From contig NC_046677.1 of assembly GCF_003369915.1 (NCBI RefSeq), forward strand, positions 3,596,001 to 3,660,000: a stretch of DNA of 64,000 bases, given 5' to 3'. The translations under genes and the position numbers were made by a program. This DNA comes from Drosophila miranda. Lineage: Eukaryota > Arthropoda > Insecta > Diptera > Drosophilidae. The stretch's first letter is position 1; each line of letters starts with the position of its first letter. Below are positions 22,990 through 34,147 of the stretch, in pieces. The notes beneath the pieces were generated by a model, which saw only the letters and a list, made by a program, of their open reading frames with translations, ran no database searches and was not told the origin of the DNA.

Positions 22990-25900
22990 GAAGAAGAATA
23001 GGCCCCCCATATCCCTTCCAAATCTTTCCAGTGTGCCACCCTCAACCTCAACTTCCTCTTCCTCAACTTCCCGTCTTGCTTCCACCTTTCCAAAAAACTA
23101 ACTTCTCTTTTAGTAACCTATCAGAATGTAAGAGGCTTGCGTAGTAAGCTCAGCATTCTTTTCCGGGATAGTGTTGCATTTGCTTCCCACGTTATTGTGT
23201 TTACTGAAACCTGGTTAAAGCCGGACATTCTTAGTTCCGAGGTTTTGGCAGGTCGGTACACAACTTTTAGAAAGGACCGTTCGTCTCGACGTGCAGGGGG
23301 GGTTCTAATTGCAGTGGACTCTTACTTCACGTCGGAACACTTCACAGTCCAAGTTCAACAGGAACTGGAATTCCTGTGTGTAAAACTGATTCTTCCCGCT
23401 TTCGCTATATTCATTACTTGCTCGTATATCCCACCTTCTTCGGATATTTCAATTTATGAGCAGCACTTGTCCGCTTTAACCGCTGTTTCTTCCTCGCTAT
23501 CTGATAAAGATCGTATGATAGTTCTTGGTGACTTCAACTTGCCAGGAACTGTTTGGTCTTCGGTAAACGAGTCTAGTATCCTAGTGCCCATGTCACGACA
23601 TGACTTTGTTGACGGCTTGCTTGACCTATCCCTGTCTCAAGTCAACCATGTGAAAAATTCCTTGGGTCGATTGCTTGATCTGTGCTTTGTATCGGATCCG
23701 ACCATAGTGTTGTTAACCCGAGCCCTTCCGCTCACTATACCTGAAGACGCCTACCACCCTACTTTCGAGGTGTCGCTAGATATAGGACCAACTGTATTGG
23801 ATCGGTCGAGTAGGCTGCCCGAACGTGTCCGCTGCTTTCGTAAAGCCGAGTTTGCGAAGCTTAATAACCTCATTAGGGATTTTGATTGGTCCGCTTTGTA
23901 CTTGTGCACTGATATCATAAAAGGCACAAACATTTTTTACAATGCTCTTGGCACATTTTTCGATTCTTGTGTCCCGCTTTCTTGTCCGACTAGATCTGGA
24001 AAACCCCCTTGGTTTACCAAAGAGTTATCCAGTCTAAAAAACTTAAAATCAAGACTTTATAAAAAATTTCAAGAAGTGGGTTCTCCTACTTCTCACTCTC
24101 GCTATGTATTAGCTCGGTCAAACTTTTCAGTTCTTAATGCTCAATGCTATAAGAACTACCTATCTCGATGCAGGATACGTTTTTCTCAGGACCCTAAACA
24201 GTTTTACAGCTTCGGAAACAGTAAGCGTAGAACGTACGCACACCCATCCTCGCTATCATTTTGTAATACGTCGGCAAATAATGATCAGGCAATTGCCGAT
24301 CTTTTTGCCCAATTCTTCCAAACCACCTATTCTGAGGAAAGCTACTCTGGTCATCCGTACCCATACGGTTTACCGAGGTCGAACGGCATTTTCAGTCCCT
24401 TGTTAAATGAATGTTCCCTACTTCATGATCTTCGACTAGTTAAGCCGGTGTTTTCACCGGGTCCAGACGGGGTTCCAGGTTGTGTACTCAGGTACTGCGC
24501 CGAGGCTCTGTGTGGACCTTTGCTTAAACTATTCACCCTATCCATTGATTCTTCTTGCTTCCCCCGATCTGGAAGGAATCGTTTATAATTCCTCTCCATA
24601 AAAAAGGTATCAAGTCTGATGCAAAAAATTATAGAGGTATAGCAAAGTTATCCGCTATTCCTAAAATGCTTGAGAGGGTTTTAACTCCGCACTTGCAACA
24701 TCTCTGCAAGTCACTTATATCTCCAACTCAGCATGGATTTATAAGGCGGCGATCAACCACCACAAACTTGTTAGAGTTTACCTCTTTCATTATTAAAGGC
24801 TTTCAAGGTAACTTACAGACGGATGTTATTTACACCGACTTTAGTAAAGCATTCGACTCTGTAAACCATTCCCTTTTAGCGCATAAGCTTGACCTTTTAG
24901 GGTTTCCGCCCAACCTCCTGAGATGGATTTCTAGCTATCTTTGTTCCAGGTCTCAAAGAGTCCTCTTCAAAAACTCCCTCTCTTTCCCAGTAAAGGTTTC
25001 TTCGGGAGTACGACAAGGCAGCCATCTAGGCCCCTTACTCTTCACACTCTTTATTAATGACTTACCTTCAGTATTAACATACTCTCGAGTACTTATGTAT
25101 GCGGATGATGTTAAACTCTGTGTCCAGTACAAGGACATTTCATTTCATTCTCGCTTGCAATCCGATCTCAATAACTTTCAGTCATGGTGTTGTGCAAACT
25201 TGTTACACCTTAATGCCTCGAAATGCAAAGTTATGACATTTCATCATTCTAGCCCTTTGTTGGCTCCCTACACCCTATTTGGTGGTTCTCTTGAGAGAAT
25301 TACCCTGGTGGATGATCTGGGTGTTATGTTAGACCCCAAGTTAAAGTTTTCCGAACACATTTCTACCATGGTAAATAAGGCCATGGGCGTGCTTGGGTTT
25401 ATAAAGAGGTGGTCAAAGGAATTTGACGACCCCTATATAACAAAGACTCTCTATACCTCGCTTGTTCGTCCGATCTTAGAATACGGCTCCTGTGAATGGT
25501 GCCCTCAGTACAAAGTACACCAGGACCGTATAGAATCAGTACAGAAAAACTTTTTACTTTTTGCTCTGCGGGGCCTTAACTGGGATGCGGGTGTAAGACT
25601 CCCATCTTACTCTAGTAGACTACTATTAGTAAACCTCCCATCCTTAGTTAACCGTAGAAAAATGCTTGGTGTGATATTTATGCACAACTTGATCAGGGGT
25701 GAGATAGACAGCCCTGATCTGTTGAGCCGCATAAACTTCACGATTCCTATTAGACTGACTAGAAATTTTATACCGTTGTTCCTTCCACTTTGTAGATCGA
25801 ATTATTCCTTGCATGAACCGTTTAGGGTCTTATGCTCGGATTATAATTCCCTCTACCATATTATATCCACCACTAATTCTCTTCCTCTTATTAAATTATT

Positions 25901-26235
25901 AATCCTTACACACCTTTCTATTAATTAGTAACTGTAGTGGTATTTGTACTTTGATTGCATGCTTAGTTTCTTAGTAAGTTTAGTACTAATTTTCCTCGAA
26001 TGTTAGTCTAATAGCTATCTTTCTTGCATGTTCGCGTTTGGTTCGGCTACGCACCGCGCGTCATGCGGCAGCGCCCCTCGGTCGGTTGGGTGGGAGGAGG
26101 GCTGCGTTTTGCCTGGGATCCGCGCGTAACAGCCTTCTGCTGGTGTCACACGGGCCACTTGACGGTGCAGTAACTGCATCGCCTCTTGAAAGATGCAGTC
26201 ATTGCATGTCAACGTCCACACAATGGACAGAGTGG
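22990..26235 (+). mobile_element. 5'-truncated jockey/CR1-like LINE, copy 1
   Basis: ORF2 (EN plus RT, no RNase H) runs from about 23100 to 25928, followed by a 3' UTR to about 26230. ORF1 is absent, consistent with 5' truncation. Compared with the shorter copy at 36-37 kb, the 3' UTR contains an extra GC-rich block of about 95 bp (about 26036-26127), between the flanks GCATGTTCGCG and CGCGTAACAGC. Confidence 0.8.
23137..25928 (+). pseudogene. LINE ORF2: endonuclease and reverse transcriptase, one frameshift
   Basis: The first frame (23137-24588) is an APE-type endonuclease (TETWLKPDILSSEV, VLGDFNLPGTVW, LLDLCFVSD, then AYHPTFEVSL) leading into the RT N-terminus (VFSPGPDGVPGCVL). At about 24570 a single-base change shifts the frame. 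The second frame (to 25928) continues with WKESFIIPLHKKG, NYRGIAKLSAIPKMLE, QHGFIRRRSTTTNLLEF, YTDFSKAFDSVNH, GVRQGSHLGPLLFTLFINDL and the catalytic MYADDVKLC. It then runs through the C-terminal thumb (SLVRPILEYGSCEWCPQY). All RT motifs are intact apart from the frameshift. There is no RNase H. The organisation fits the jockey/CR1 assemblage; the exact clade was not resolved. Confidence 0.85.
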
Positions 26236-26319
26236 AGGCTTTGCGACGAACCTGGAAGAAAGATTCACACCATTCCGGACGACATATAATAGAAGAGCAA
26301 TGATGGAGCTCCCTGTGGC

Positions 26320-27400
26320 GCCAATCACTTTTCACTTTTATGTCGAAAGACATAAAGAAACTCAAGTCCAAGAAGGCCTCTGGCGACGATAGGATTGGCA
26401 ATGTTGTGGCATAGGCGCTACCAAACAGATCTGTTGTTAATCTTTAACGCGTCGCTAAGATTAGCATACTTTCCCGAAGCCTGGAGATGTGCCCACATAA
26501 GCATGTTGCCAAAGCCAGGAAAGCCACCGGAAGACCTCAACAACCATAGACCAAGTCTCTTGTTAACTTTTGGCAACATTTATGAGCGCTGCATCCCACG
26601 AAGGGTACTGGAGTCGCCGCTGGTTAAAACAGCCATGCCAAACTACCAATTTGGGTTCAGGCTTCAGCACGGCAAACCCGAACAACTGCACATACTAGAC
26701 GCTTCCAAAGCAAGCATTACACTGGATACGCAGGCTTTCGACCCAGTGTCGCACGACGGACTACTGTTTTCTTGATTCTGGCTATAATAATTATACGATC
26801 TGGTTCAGATTTGGCACTCTAGAACATTTTCTACGATTCTGCGTTTTCAGTTTTCTTGTATCTTTGAAATTGTGGATGCCACAGATTTCCGCCCTTTGTG
26901 GGGGCGGAAGTGGGCGGGGCAAAGTTTTGAAATATACTTGTTGCAGTGACATATCACAGAAGTCCGAATATAAAACGTCGTTGCTCTAGCTCTTATAGTC
27001 TTTGAGCACTAGGCGCTGATAGGGACGGACAGACAGACAGACGGACGGACGGATGGATGGATAGACGGACAGACAGACAGGGCTCAATCGACTCGGCTAT
27101 TGATGCTGATCAAGAATATACATATTTTATGGGGTCGGAAACGATTCCTTCTGGACGTTACACACATCCACTTTTACCACAAATCTAATATACCCCAATA
27201 CTCATTTTGAGTATCGGGTATAAAAACAAAGTTATGATATACAAAGCCATACTAGCCCCTGCATGGAAGTACGGCATTCAGGTGTATGTGATTGCCGCCA
27301 AAACAAACCTTGCAAGGATCATGACGTTCCAGAGTTTATTTCTACGTAGGATCTCCGGAGCTGAGTGGTATATGCGTAACTTGGACATTGCCAAGGACCT
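26320..27400 (+). mobile_element. Jockey-clade LINE RT fragments split by a Helentron-like insertion
   Basis: The left part (about 26335-26772) encodes RT motifs in shifted frames: a KSKKASGDD-like start, then FPEAWRCAHISMLPKPGKPP, HRPSLLLTFGNIYERCIPRR, FGFRLQHGKPEQ and AFDPVSHDGLL. After the insert, 27230-27400 continues with KVMIYKAILAPAWKYGIQVY and AEWYMRNLDIAKDL, the thumb region of jockey-type RTs. About 150 residues of RT, including YADD, are missing between the parts, so a deletion accompanied or preceded the insertion. Confidence 0.7.
26773..27230 (-). mobile_element. DINE-1/Helentron-like repeat, truncated, reverse orientation
   Basis: Read on the minus strand it starts TTTTTATACCCGATACTCAA, then ATGAGTATTGGGGTATATT. 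It then follows the 12.35-kb copy through CGTTTCCGACCCCATAAAAT, the CTGTCTGTCC tract (27030-27080 on plus, an expanded GACA/GACG microsatellite) and the CAAAGGGCGG block. It is truncated before the 3' stem-loop. Confidence 0.6.
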
Positions 27401-28263
27401 TTTTTTATTTTCTTTTTGTTTTTTAAATCATCATAATTTTTCCTGACTGTTGACTATTGTATAAGTTTCTCCAAAAGTAATAGCAAACAAAAAATTATAT
27501 TATTATTATTATTTTATAAATAAAATACAATTCTAAAAAAAAAAAATAATAATAATGTACGAGATACATCTCTAAAATAAAAACAATAATATATAAGAAA
27601 ATATATTTCATTTAACTTTCTGTGGATGCCTAATGTGTTCTGATCAATGAGTTTAGCTTATCATAATTCTGCCTTCTGTTTTTTTCAAGCCTGCAAATAT
27701 AGTGGGTTTCACAATTTCTTGTTTGCCAAATAAAATAATACGTACTTGTATTTTTTGGTCATGTTTTCCAATTTGGTTCTAATTTCTGACCATCCCAGAT
27801 CAAGCCCAGCCTCCTTCATGGAAATGGACATCTCCATATACACATGGGAATTCTTGCGAGCTCCCCCCATACGTACAATTTTTCCTGCCAAATATCTATG
27901 ATTAAAAATGTGCAAAATGTTGTGATCAGAAAATGGCAGTAGTTTGTTAGCTAAACATAAATATGTATGTACCTATGTATGTGCTATATATTATTATTAG
28001 TATTTTGCAGCCATTAATAAAACTAACAATACACGCATATTGAAGTGGACTGCGTAGATGGAAAATCTCGTTATGAGCATTTGACATGATAATACTAAGG
28101 ATTTGGGGGAGGAGAAAAAATTCCGTCAATTCAAAAGCAGTTTTAGAATTCTATCTGCAACCAAGGAGGATTAAACTACTTCTGGAGATTCTAGATCAGC
28201 CGCGTTTTTGTTTTGCGCTCCGCATATTTTCCCTTTGTTTTGCATAATCAACCGGTATTTACA
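27400..28263. other. AT-rich unit interior with unassigned sequence
   Basis: This part of the duplicated unit lies between the jockey fragment and the LINE tail. It holds TTA/AAT-rich low-complexity sequence (27490-27600), the SANT/MADF-like frame, and about 300 bp with no recognisable content. Confidence 0.4.
27709..27915 (-). pseudogene. SANT/MADF-like DNA-binding fragment, copy 1
   Basis: The frame encodes 68 residues with WSEIRTKLENMTKKYK preceded by MEMSISMKEAGLDLG. This is the third-helix pattern of Myb/SANT-like or MADF domains found in Drosophila regulators and in the second ORF of PIF/Harbinger transposons. The N-terminal helices are absent or in an unlinked exon. Because a Harbinger transposase relic lies 5 kb away, transposon origin is more likely than a host gene. 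Confidence 0.4.
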
Positions 28264-28281
28264 TAGGTTAGGTTAGGTTAA
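28264..28281 (-). repeat. TTAGG-type LINE tail, family 2 (copy 1)
   Basis: The plus strand reads TAGGTTAGGTTAGGTTAA at the 3' terminus of the LINE fragment that continues to the right. Confidence 0.85.
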
Positions 28282-29540
28282 CCCGGACGGCCCTCAGCGG
28301 GGCCACGCATAAGCCAATATGGCCCTTAGTTATCCGGATGGGGGGGTGTATGAACCGTCGCGGGAGTGTTAATGTGGTTTTAAAAGTCCCCGAGAATCGA
28401 GGTGTTTTTAGCATAGGCCAGCAGTTCCTGTGGCGTCCTTTTGGAGGCATCTTCCAGTGATGCCAACACTGGGGCGCCCAGGTATCTCCTCCTTGCCATT
28501 GAGAGAGCCGGACAGTTGCAGATGAGATGTTCCAGGGTTTCGATAGCCCCAGGTTCCTCAAATTTCCTACAACTGTCTCTGTTGGTGATGCCTAGCTTTG
28601 CTGCATGTGCAGCAGCCAGACAGTGACCTGTAAGTATTCCCACTAGCAATCTACAGTCCTTTCGTGGTAGGTGCAGTAGGTAGTATCTTCGAGGTTCTGC
28701 AGGTGGTGGTACTCCTCCACCTGCTATCAGTCTGTGCTCTAGCCTGCTTCTCTAGATCGCCTTGCAGCGTTCTGAGGGAGACAGGCACGTTCTCGTTTCT
28801 CCTATTCTCCAGCCCGACGCCTTCCTTAGCTAGTACGTCCGCCGCTTCGTTTCCTTCGATGCCCTGGTGGCTGGGAACCCAATAGATCCGCACTGTCTTT
28901 GTCGTGCTTAGGATGTCTAATGCCTCCCTGCTCGCCAAGACACTTCTGGAACTGACCGCGGACGACTGCATGGATCTTATCGGAGCTTGGCTGTCGACGA
29001 ATAGGTTGACCGCATCGTGTGCTCGTTCTGTGAGGAGAGCGACCTCCGCTGCTTTCCCGATGGCAAAACTTCTGCCTGGAATATGCTGCATTGGTCCGGT
29101 AGCTTATACGACAGCCTTATCTCAGGGTCTGTACAGTATAGGCCCGCTCCTACTCCTCCGTCCATCTTGGAGCCGTCTGTGTATATATTGAGGTGCTCAG
29201 TTTGGTCCCTTCCAATTTTCCAGTCTTCAGGTCCCAAAGATGTGGTTGTTTTGACGTCAAGGCAAGTTTGGGGGGTCATGTAATCAGTTGATCTGGTCAT
29301 TTCCCTGCCGATTGAACTATGCCCGTATCCTTGTGGAGATAGATTTCCTGATGCTATGAGGCGTTGTGCTGCCTTTCCCGCAATCAGGCGAGCGTGAATG
29401 TCCAGGGGGTCGATTCCGAGTACAGTTTCGAGTGCTTTTGTTGGGGTTGACCTCAGCGCCCCTGTAATACAGAGCAGAGCCTGTCGCTGAGTCTTTTCCA
29501 TAAGCTTATGGTATGTCTTCTTTTCAGTAGCCTGCCACCA
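28265..29540 (-). mobile_element. LOA-like LINE family 2, 3' fragment (duplicate)
   Basis: Minus-strand frames encode RNase H (HLNIYTDGSKMDGGVGAGLY, LPDQCSIFQAEVLPSG, WVPSHQGIEGNEAADVLAKE) and a Cys/His tail (NRDSCRKFEEPGAIETLEHL then CNCPALSMARRRYLGAP). It is sequence-identical to the 3' end of the larger copy at 30.5-35.9 kb. It ends abruptly at 29540 inside the RT thumb, at the tandem-duplication junction rather than through 5' truncation at insertion. Confidence 0.85.
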
Positions 29541-29943
29541 AGCCTTGCAAGGATCATGACGTTCCAGAGTTTATTTCTACGTAGGATCTCCGGAGCTGAG
29601 TGGTATATGCGTAACTTGGACATTGCCAAGGACCTTTTTTTATTTTCTTTTTGTTTTTTAAATCATCATAATTTTTCCTGACTGTTGACTATTGTATAAG
29701 TTTCTCCAAAAGTAATAGCAAACAAAAAATTATATTATTATTATTATTTTATAAATAAAATACAATTCTAAAAAAAAAAAATAATAATAATGTACGAGAT
29801 ACATCTCTAAAATAAAAACAATAATATATAAGAAAATATATTTCATTTAACTTTCTGTGGATGCCTAATGTGTTCTGATCAATGAGTTTAGCTTATCATA
29901 ATTCTGCCTTCTGTTTTTTTCAAGCCTGCAAATATAGTGGGTT

Positions 29944-30150
29944 TCACAATTTCTTGTTTGCCAAATAAAATAATACGTACTTGTATTTTTTGGTCATGTT
30001 TTCCAATTTGGTTCTAATTTCTGACCATCCCAGATCAAGCCCAGCCTCCTTCATGGAAATGGACATCTCCATATACACATGGGAATTCTTGCGAGCTCCC
30101 CCCATACGTACAATTTTTCCTGCCAAATATCTATGATTAAAAATGTGCAA
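29944..30150 (-). pseudogene. SANT/MADF-like DNA-binding fragment, copy 2
   Basis: Identical to the fragment at 27709-27915 through the tandem duplication. See that entry for the motif. Confidence 0.4.
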
Positions 30151-30498
30151 AATGTTGTGATCAGAAAATGGCAGTAGTTTGTTAGCTAAACATAAATATG
30201 TATGTACCTATGTATGTGCTATATATTATTATTAGTATTTTGCAGCCATTAATAAAACTAACAATACACGCATATTGAAGTGGACTGCGTAGATGGAAAA
30301 TCTCGTTATGAGCATTTGACATGATAATACTAAGGATTTGGGGGAGGAGAAAAAATTCCGTCAATTCAAAAGCAGTTTTAGAATTCTATCTGCAACCAAG
30401 GAGGATTAAACTACTTCTGGAGATTCTAGATCAGCCGCGTTTTTGTTTTGCGCTCCGCATATTTTCCCTTTGTTTTGCATAATCAACCGGTATTTACA

Positions 30499-30516
30499 TA
30501 GGTTAGGTTAGGTTAA
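30499..30516 (-). repeat. TTAGG-type LINE tail, family 2 (copy 2)
   Basis: The plus strand reads TAGGTTAGGTTAGGTTAA, the 3' end of the family-2 LINE that extends to about 35.87 kb. Confidence 0.85.
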
Positions 30517-30614
30517 CCCGGACGGCCCTCAGCGGGGCCACGCATAAGCCAATATGGCCCTTAGTTATCCGGATGGGGGGGTGTATGAACCGTCGCGGGA
30601 GTGTTAATGTGGTT

Positions 30615-33600
30615 TTAAAAGTCCCCGAGAATCGAGGTGTTTTTAGCATAGGCCAGCAGTTCCTGTGGCGTCCTTTTGGAGGCATCTTCCAGTGATGCCA
30701 ACACTGGGGCGCCCAGGTATCTCCTCCTTGCCATTGAGAGAGCCGGACAGTTGCAGATGAGATGTTCCAGGGTTTCGATAGCCCCAGGTTCCTCAAATTT
30801 CCTACAACTGTCTCTGTTGGTGATGCCTAGCTTTGCTGCATGTGCAGCAGCCAGACAGTGACCTGTAAGTATTCCCACTAGCAATCTACAGTCCTTTCGT
30901 GGTAGGTGCAGTAGGTAGTATCTTCGAGGTTCTGCAGGTGGTGGTACTCCTCCACCTGCTATCAGTCTGTGCTCTAGCCTGCTTCTCTAGATCGCCTTGC
31001 AGCGTTCTGAGGGAGACAGGCACGTTCTCGTTTCTCCTATTCTCCAGCCCGACGCCTTCCTTAGCTAGTACGTCCGCCGCTTCGTTTCCTTCGATGCCCT
31101 GGTGGCTGGGAACCCAATAGATCCGCACTGTCTTTGTCGTGCTTAGGATGTCTAATGCCTCCCTGCTCGCCAAGACACTTCTGGAACTGACCGCGGACGA
31201 CTGCATGGATCTTATCGGAGCTTGGCTGTCGACGAATAGGTTGACCGCATCGTGTGCTCGTTCTGTGAGGAGAGCGACCTCCGCTGCTTTCCCGATGGCA
31301 AAACTTCTGCCTGGAATATGCTGCATTGGTCCGGTAGCTTATACGACAGCCTTATCTCAGGGTCTGTACAGTATAGGCCCGCTCCTACTCCTCCGTCCAT
31401 CTTGGAGCCGTCTGTGTATATATTGAGGTGCTCAGTTTGGTCCCTTCCAATTTTCCAGTCTTCAGGTCCCAAAGATGTGGTTGTTTTGACGTCAAGGCAA
31501 GTTTGGGGGGTCATGTAATCAGTTGATCTGGTCATTTCCCTGCCGATTGAACTATGCCCGTATCCTTGTGGAGATAGATTTCCTGATGCTATGAGGCGTT
31601 GTGCTGCCTTTCCCGCAATCAGGCGAGCGTGAATGTCCAGGGGGTCGATTCCGAGTACAGTTTCGAGTGCTTTTGTTGGGGTTGACCTCAGCGCCCCTGT
31701 AATACAGAGCAGAGCCTGTCGCTGAGTCTTTTCCATAAGCTTATGGTATGTCTTCTTTTCAGTAGCCTGCCACCACACTAAGGCTCCATACAGCAGAGTT
31801 GGTCGCACCACCGAGATGTAGATCCAGTGCATTAGAGCAGGTGACAGGCCCCATGTGCTGCTGAGCATCTTCTTGGATGCATAAAGCGCAATGGTAGCCT
31901 TCTTCACCCTTTCCACTACATTGGGCCTCCATGCCAGCTTGCTGTCCAGTACTGTGCCTAGGTATTTCACCTGTGATTTTGGAGTCAGCCTAGTTTGGTC
32001 AATTTTCGGGGGGGTCCATATCGGTACCTTGTACCTCTTGGTAAAGAGGATGAGGTCCGTCTTGTCCGCGTTGATACTGAGTCCTACCTCTTCCGCCCAC
32101 TCACGTATCTCCCTGAGTGTACGTTCCATTAAGGAGCTGAGGGTCGATGGACATACACCCGTAATAAGTATGCTTATGTCGTCTGCATAAGCTGTTATCT
32201 TTGGGGCCTTCCTTTCAAATCTCTTGATGAGGTCGTCGACCACCAGATTCCACAGTAGTGGCGACAGGACTCCACCCTGAGGTGTGCCTCTGTGTGCCCC
32301 CTTTACCATGGAAGCAGTGCCCCACTCCGATTGCACCCGTCTACAACTTAGGAGGTTTTTGATCCAGACGTTGATTGCAGGGTGTATGTTATTCGCTTCT
32401 AGGCGACTTGTTATTGCTTGTTATTGAATGCTCCTGAGATGTCCACAAATGCTCCCAAAGCATACTTTTTGTTGTGAAGGGCGCTCTCGATGGTGGCTAC
32501 TAGCGAGTGTAGTGCCGTCTCCACTGATTTCCCCTTGGTGTAGGCGTGTTGGTTTGTTGACATCAGTCCCTCTACCTCATTCCTGATGTGCAAATCCAAC
32601 AGCTTTTCTAGTGTTTTTAGTATAAAGGAGGTAAGGCTTATCGGTCTGTAATCCTTGGGACTCACGTGGCTGCACTTTCCTGCCTTAGGGAGGAAGACAA
32701 CTCTCGAGGTTCTCCATTGGATGGGGATATAGCCCGTACTTAGGCATGCTGAGTATATTGCGAGGAGCCATGGGGTAAGAACCTCTTTGGTCAACTGCAT
32801 CATGGCTGGGAATATCCCGTCCAGTCCTGGTGCTTTTATGCCCGCGAAGGAGTCTATGGCCCAGTGGATTCTCTTAGTGGTTAACAGACCTATTGGAGGG
32901 TGCTGTTCCTCGGTTGCTAGGTCCTGATGCTCCTTGGCGTCAGTGACCTCGGTGCATCCAGGGAAGTGCGCCTCCATTAGTGCTGTTAGGGCTTCTTTAC
33001 TGCCCTCGGTCCACTGTCCGTTGTCTAGTATTAGTTGGCTCTGTACTGTGGGCTGCTTTGAAAGCAGCTTCCGAAGCCTAGCGGTTTCGGGCACTTTCTC
33101 GATGTTGGAGCAGAGTTTCTCCACGAGTTCCTTTGTGCCTTACGTATTTCCTTCTTGTAGCTCCTAAGTAGGATTTTATATTCCTCATTGACAATCTCTT
33201 CGTTCGCATTTTTGGCGATCTTGAAGAATTCCTTGAGGTTGTACCTTTGGAGAGAGAGATCTCAGTTCCACCAGAGTGGCTTGGACCTCCTCTTCGTTCT
33301 CGAGGGTTTGCACGATGCATGGTAGGCGTTCAGTAACTCGTTGGATAGGGTCTTTAGGGACTTCTCTATATCCTCCGCGGATTTCACTGAGCCCGGATTC
33401 GCGAGCTTCGAAGTAACTGTCTTTTTAAACTTTGCCCAGTTTGTGTTCCGGGGGTTTCTATAGACTGTTGTCTTCGAAGGGTGTTTGAATTCGCACTTGA
33501 ACTGACTGTACTTATGGTCTGAGAAGGATGGTCTTTCGAGGACCCTCCAGCTAGATACCGTAGTACTGTTTCCCGTTGCAAGTGTTAGGTCTAGCACGTT

Positions 33601-34147
33601 GGATGAGGATGATGATGGATGGATGACCCACGAAGGTGTGCTCGTCCCCAACGTTTGCTATATATAGATTAGTTGCTAGTATAAAGTCTAAGAGTGACTC
33701 ACCTCTGTCATTGATGTCGGTGCTTCCCCACACATTGTGGTGGGCATTGGCGTCCGTTCCGATGACGAGTTGATAGTTTTTGGTGCCGGCTTCTGTCACC
33801 AGGCTCCTGAGTTCGTCGGGTGGTGCGGGTCTGTCGTGAGCCATGTAGCAGGAAGCCACCAGAAGGCGCTTTTCCTCACTTTCCAGCACCACAACCGTCA
33901 GGTCATCCGTGCTGTAATGAGACATAAGGTAAGCATGGATTCCCTTTTGTACGAGTACGACGGTTCTGTTCCTGCTTACCGATGTTGAGTAGAACAGGTT
34001 ATGATTTGAGGACTTTAGTCCGGCCACTGAGTTGCCTGTCGCAATCCAGGGCTCCTGGACTGTCGGCGAGCCCTTGCTCCATGGCGATGAGGAGCTCCGC
34101 CGACGCTACCTTGCTTTTATGCAAGTTGAGCTGCAGCACACTCAGCA
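30615..34147 (-). pseudogene. LINE family 2 ORF2, multiple frameshifts
   Basis: From the ATG at 34145-34147 (MLSVLQLNLHKSKVASAELL) the endonuclease appears in pieces. One includes GTDANAHHNVWGSTDINDRG (33551-34027), another WRVLERPSFSDHKYSQ (33262-33651). RT follows with IKAPGLDGIFPAMMQ, YRPISLTSFILKTLEKLLDL and FVDISGAFNN (32411-33124). Then come GTPQGGVLSPLLWNLVVDDL and AYADDISILITG (31212-32336), with RNase H attached. The remaining RNase H and the Cys/His tail are in 30886-31326 and 30615-30884. At least five frame changes separate these parts. Motif residues are mostly retained, showing decay after insertion rather than a non-coding origin. Confidence 0.82.

Larger units (their letters stand above)
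27308..29540. repeat. Tandem segmental duplication, copy 1 (2.23 kb)
   Basis: Every base compared from CCTTGCAAGG at 27308 recurs exactly 2235 bp to the right, up to CCTGCCACCA at 29540, and all frames are identical in the second copy. The unit contains a jockey thumb fragment, an AT-rich section with a SANT/MADF-like frame, and the 3' 1.27 kb of a LOA-like LINE. It joins copy 2 through the two bases AG at 29541-29542. Confidence 0.93.
29543..31775. repeat. Tandem segmental duplication, copy 2
   Basis: It is identical to 27308-29540 at every base checked. Its right end runs seamlessly into the rest of the LINE (CCACCACACTAAGGC), so this copy is the original context of the LINE part, while copy 1 has the original context on the left (jockey fragment). 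Confidence 0.93.

Noticed and set aside
10818..30516. TTAGG-type tracts as true telomeric arrays
   Set aside because: Each tract is only 2-3.5 units long and sits exactly at a LINE 3' terminus; Drosophila is not known to use TTAGG telomeres.
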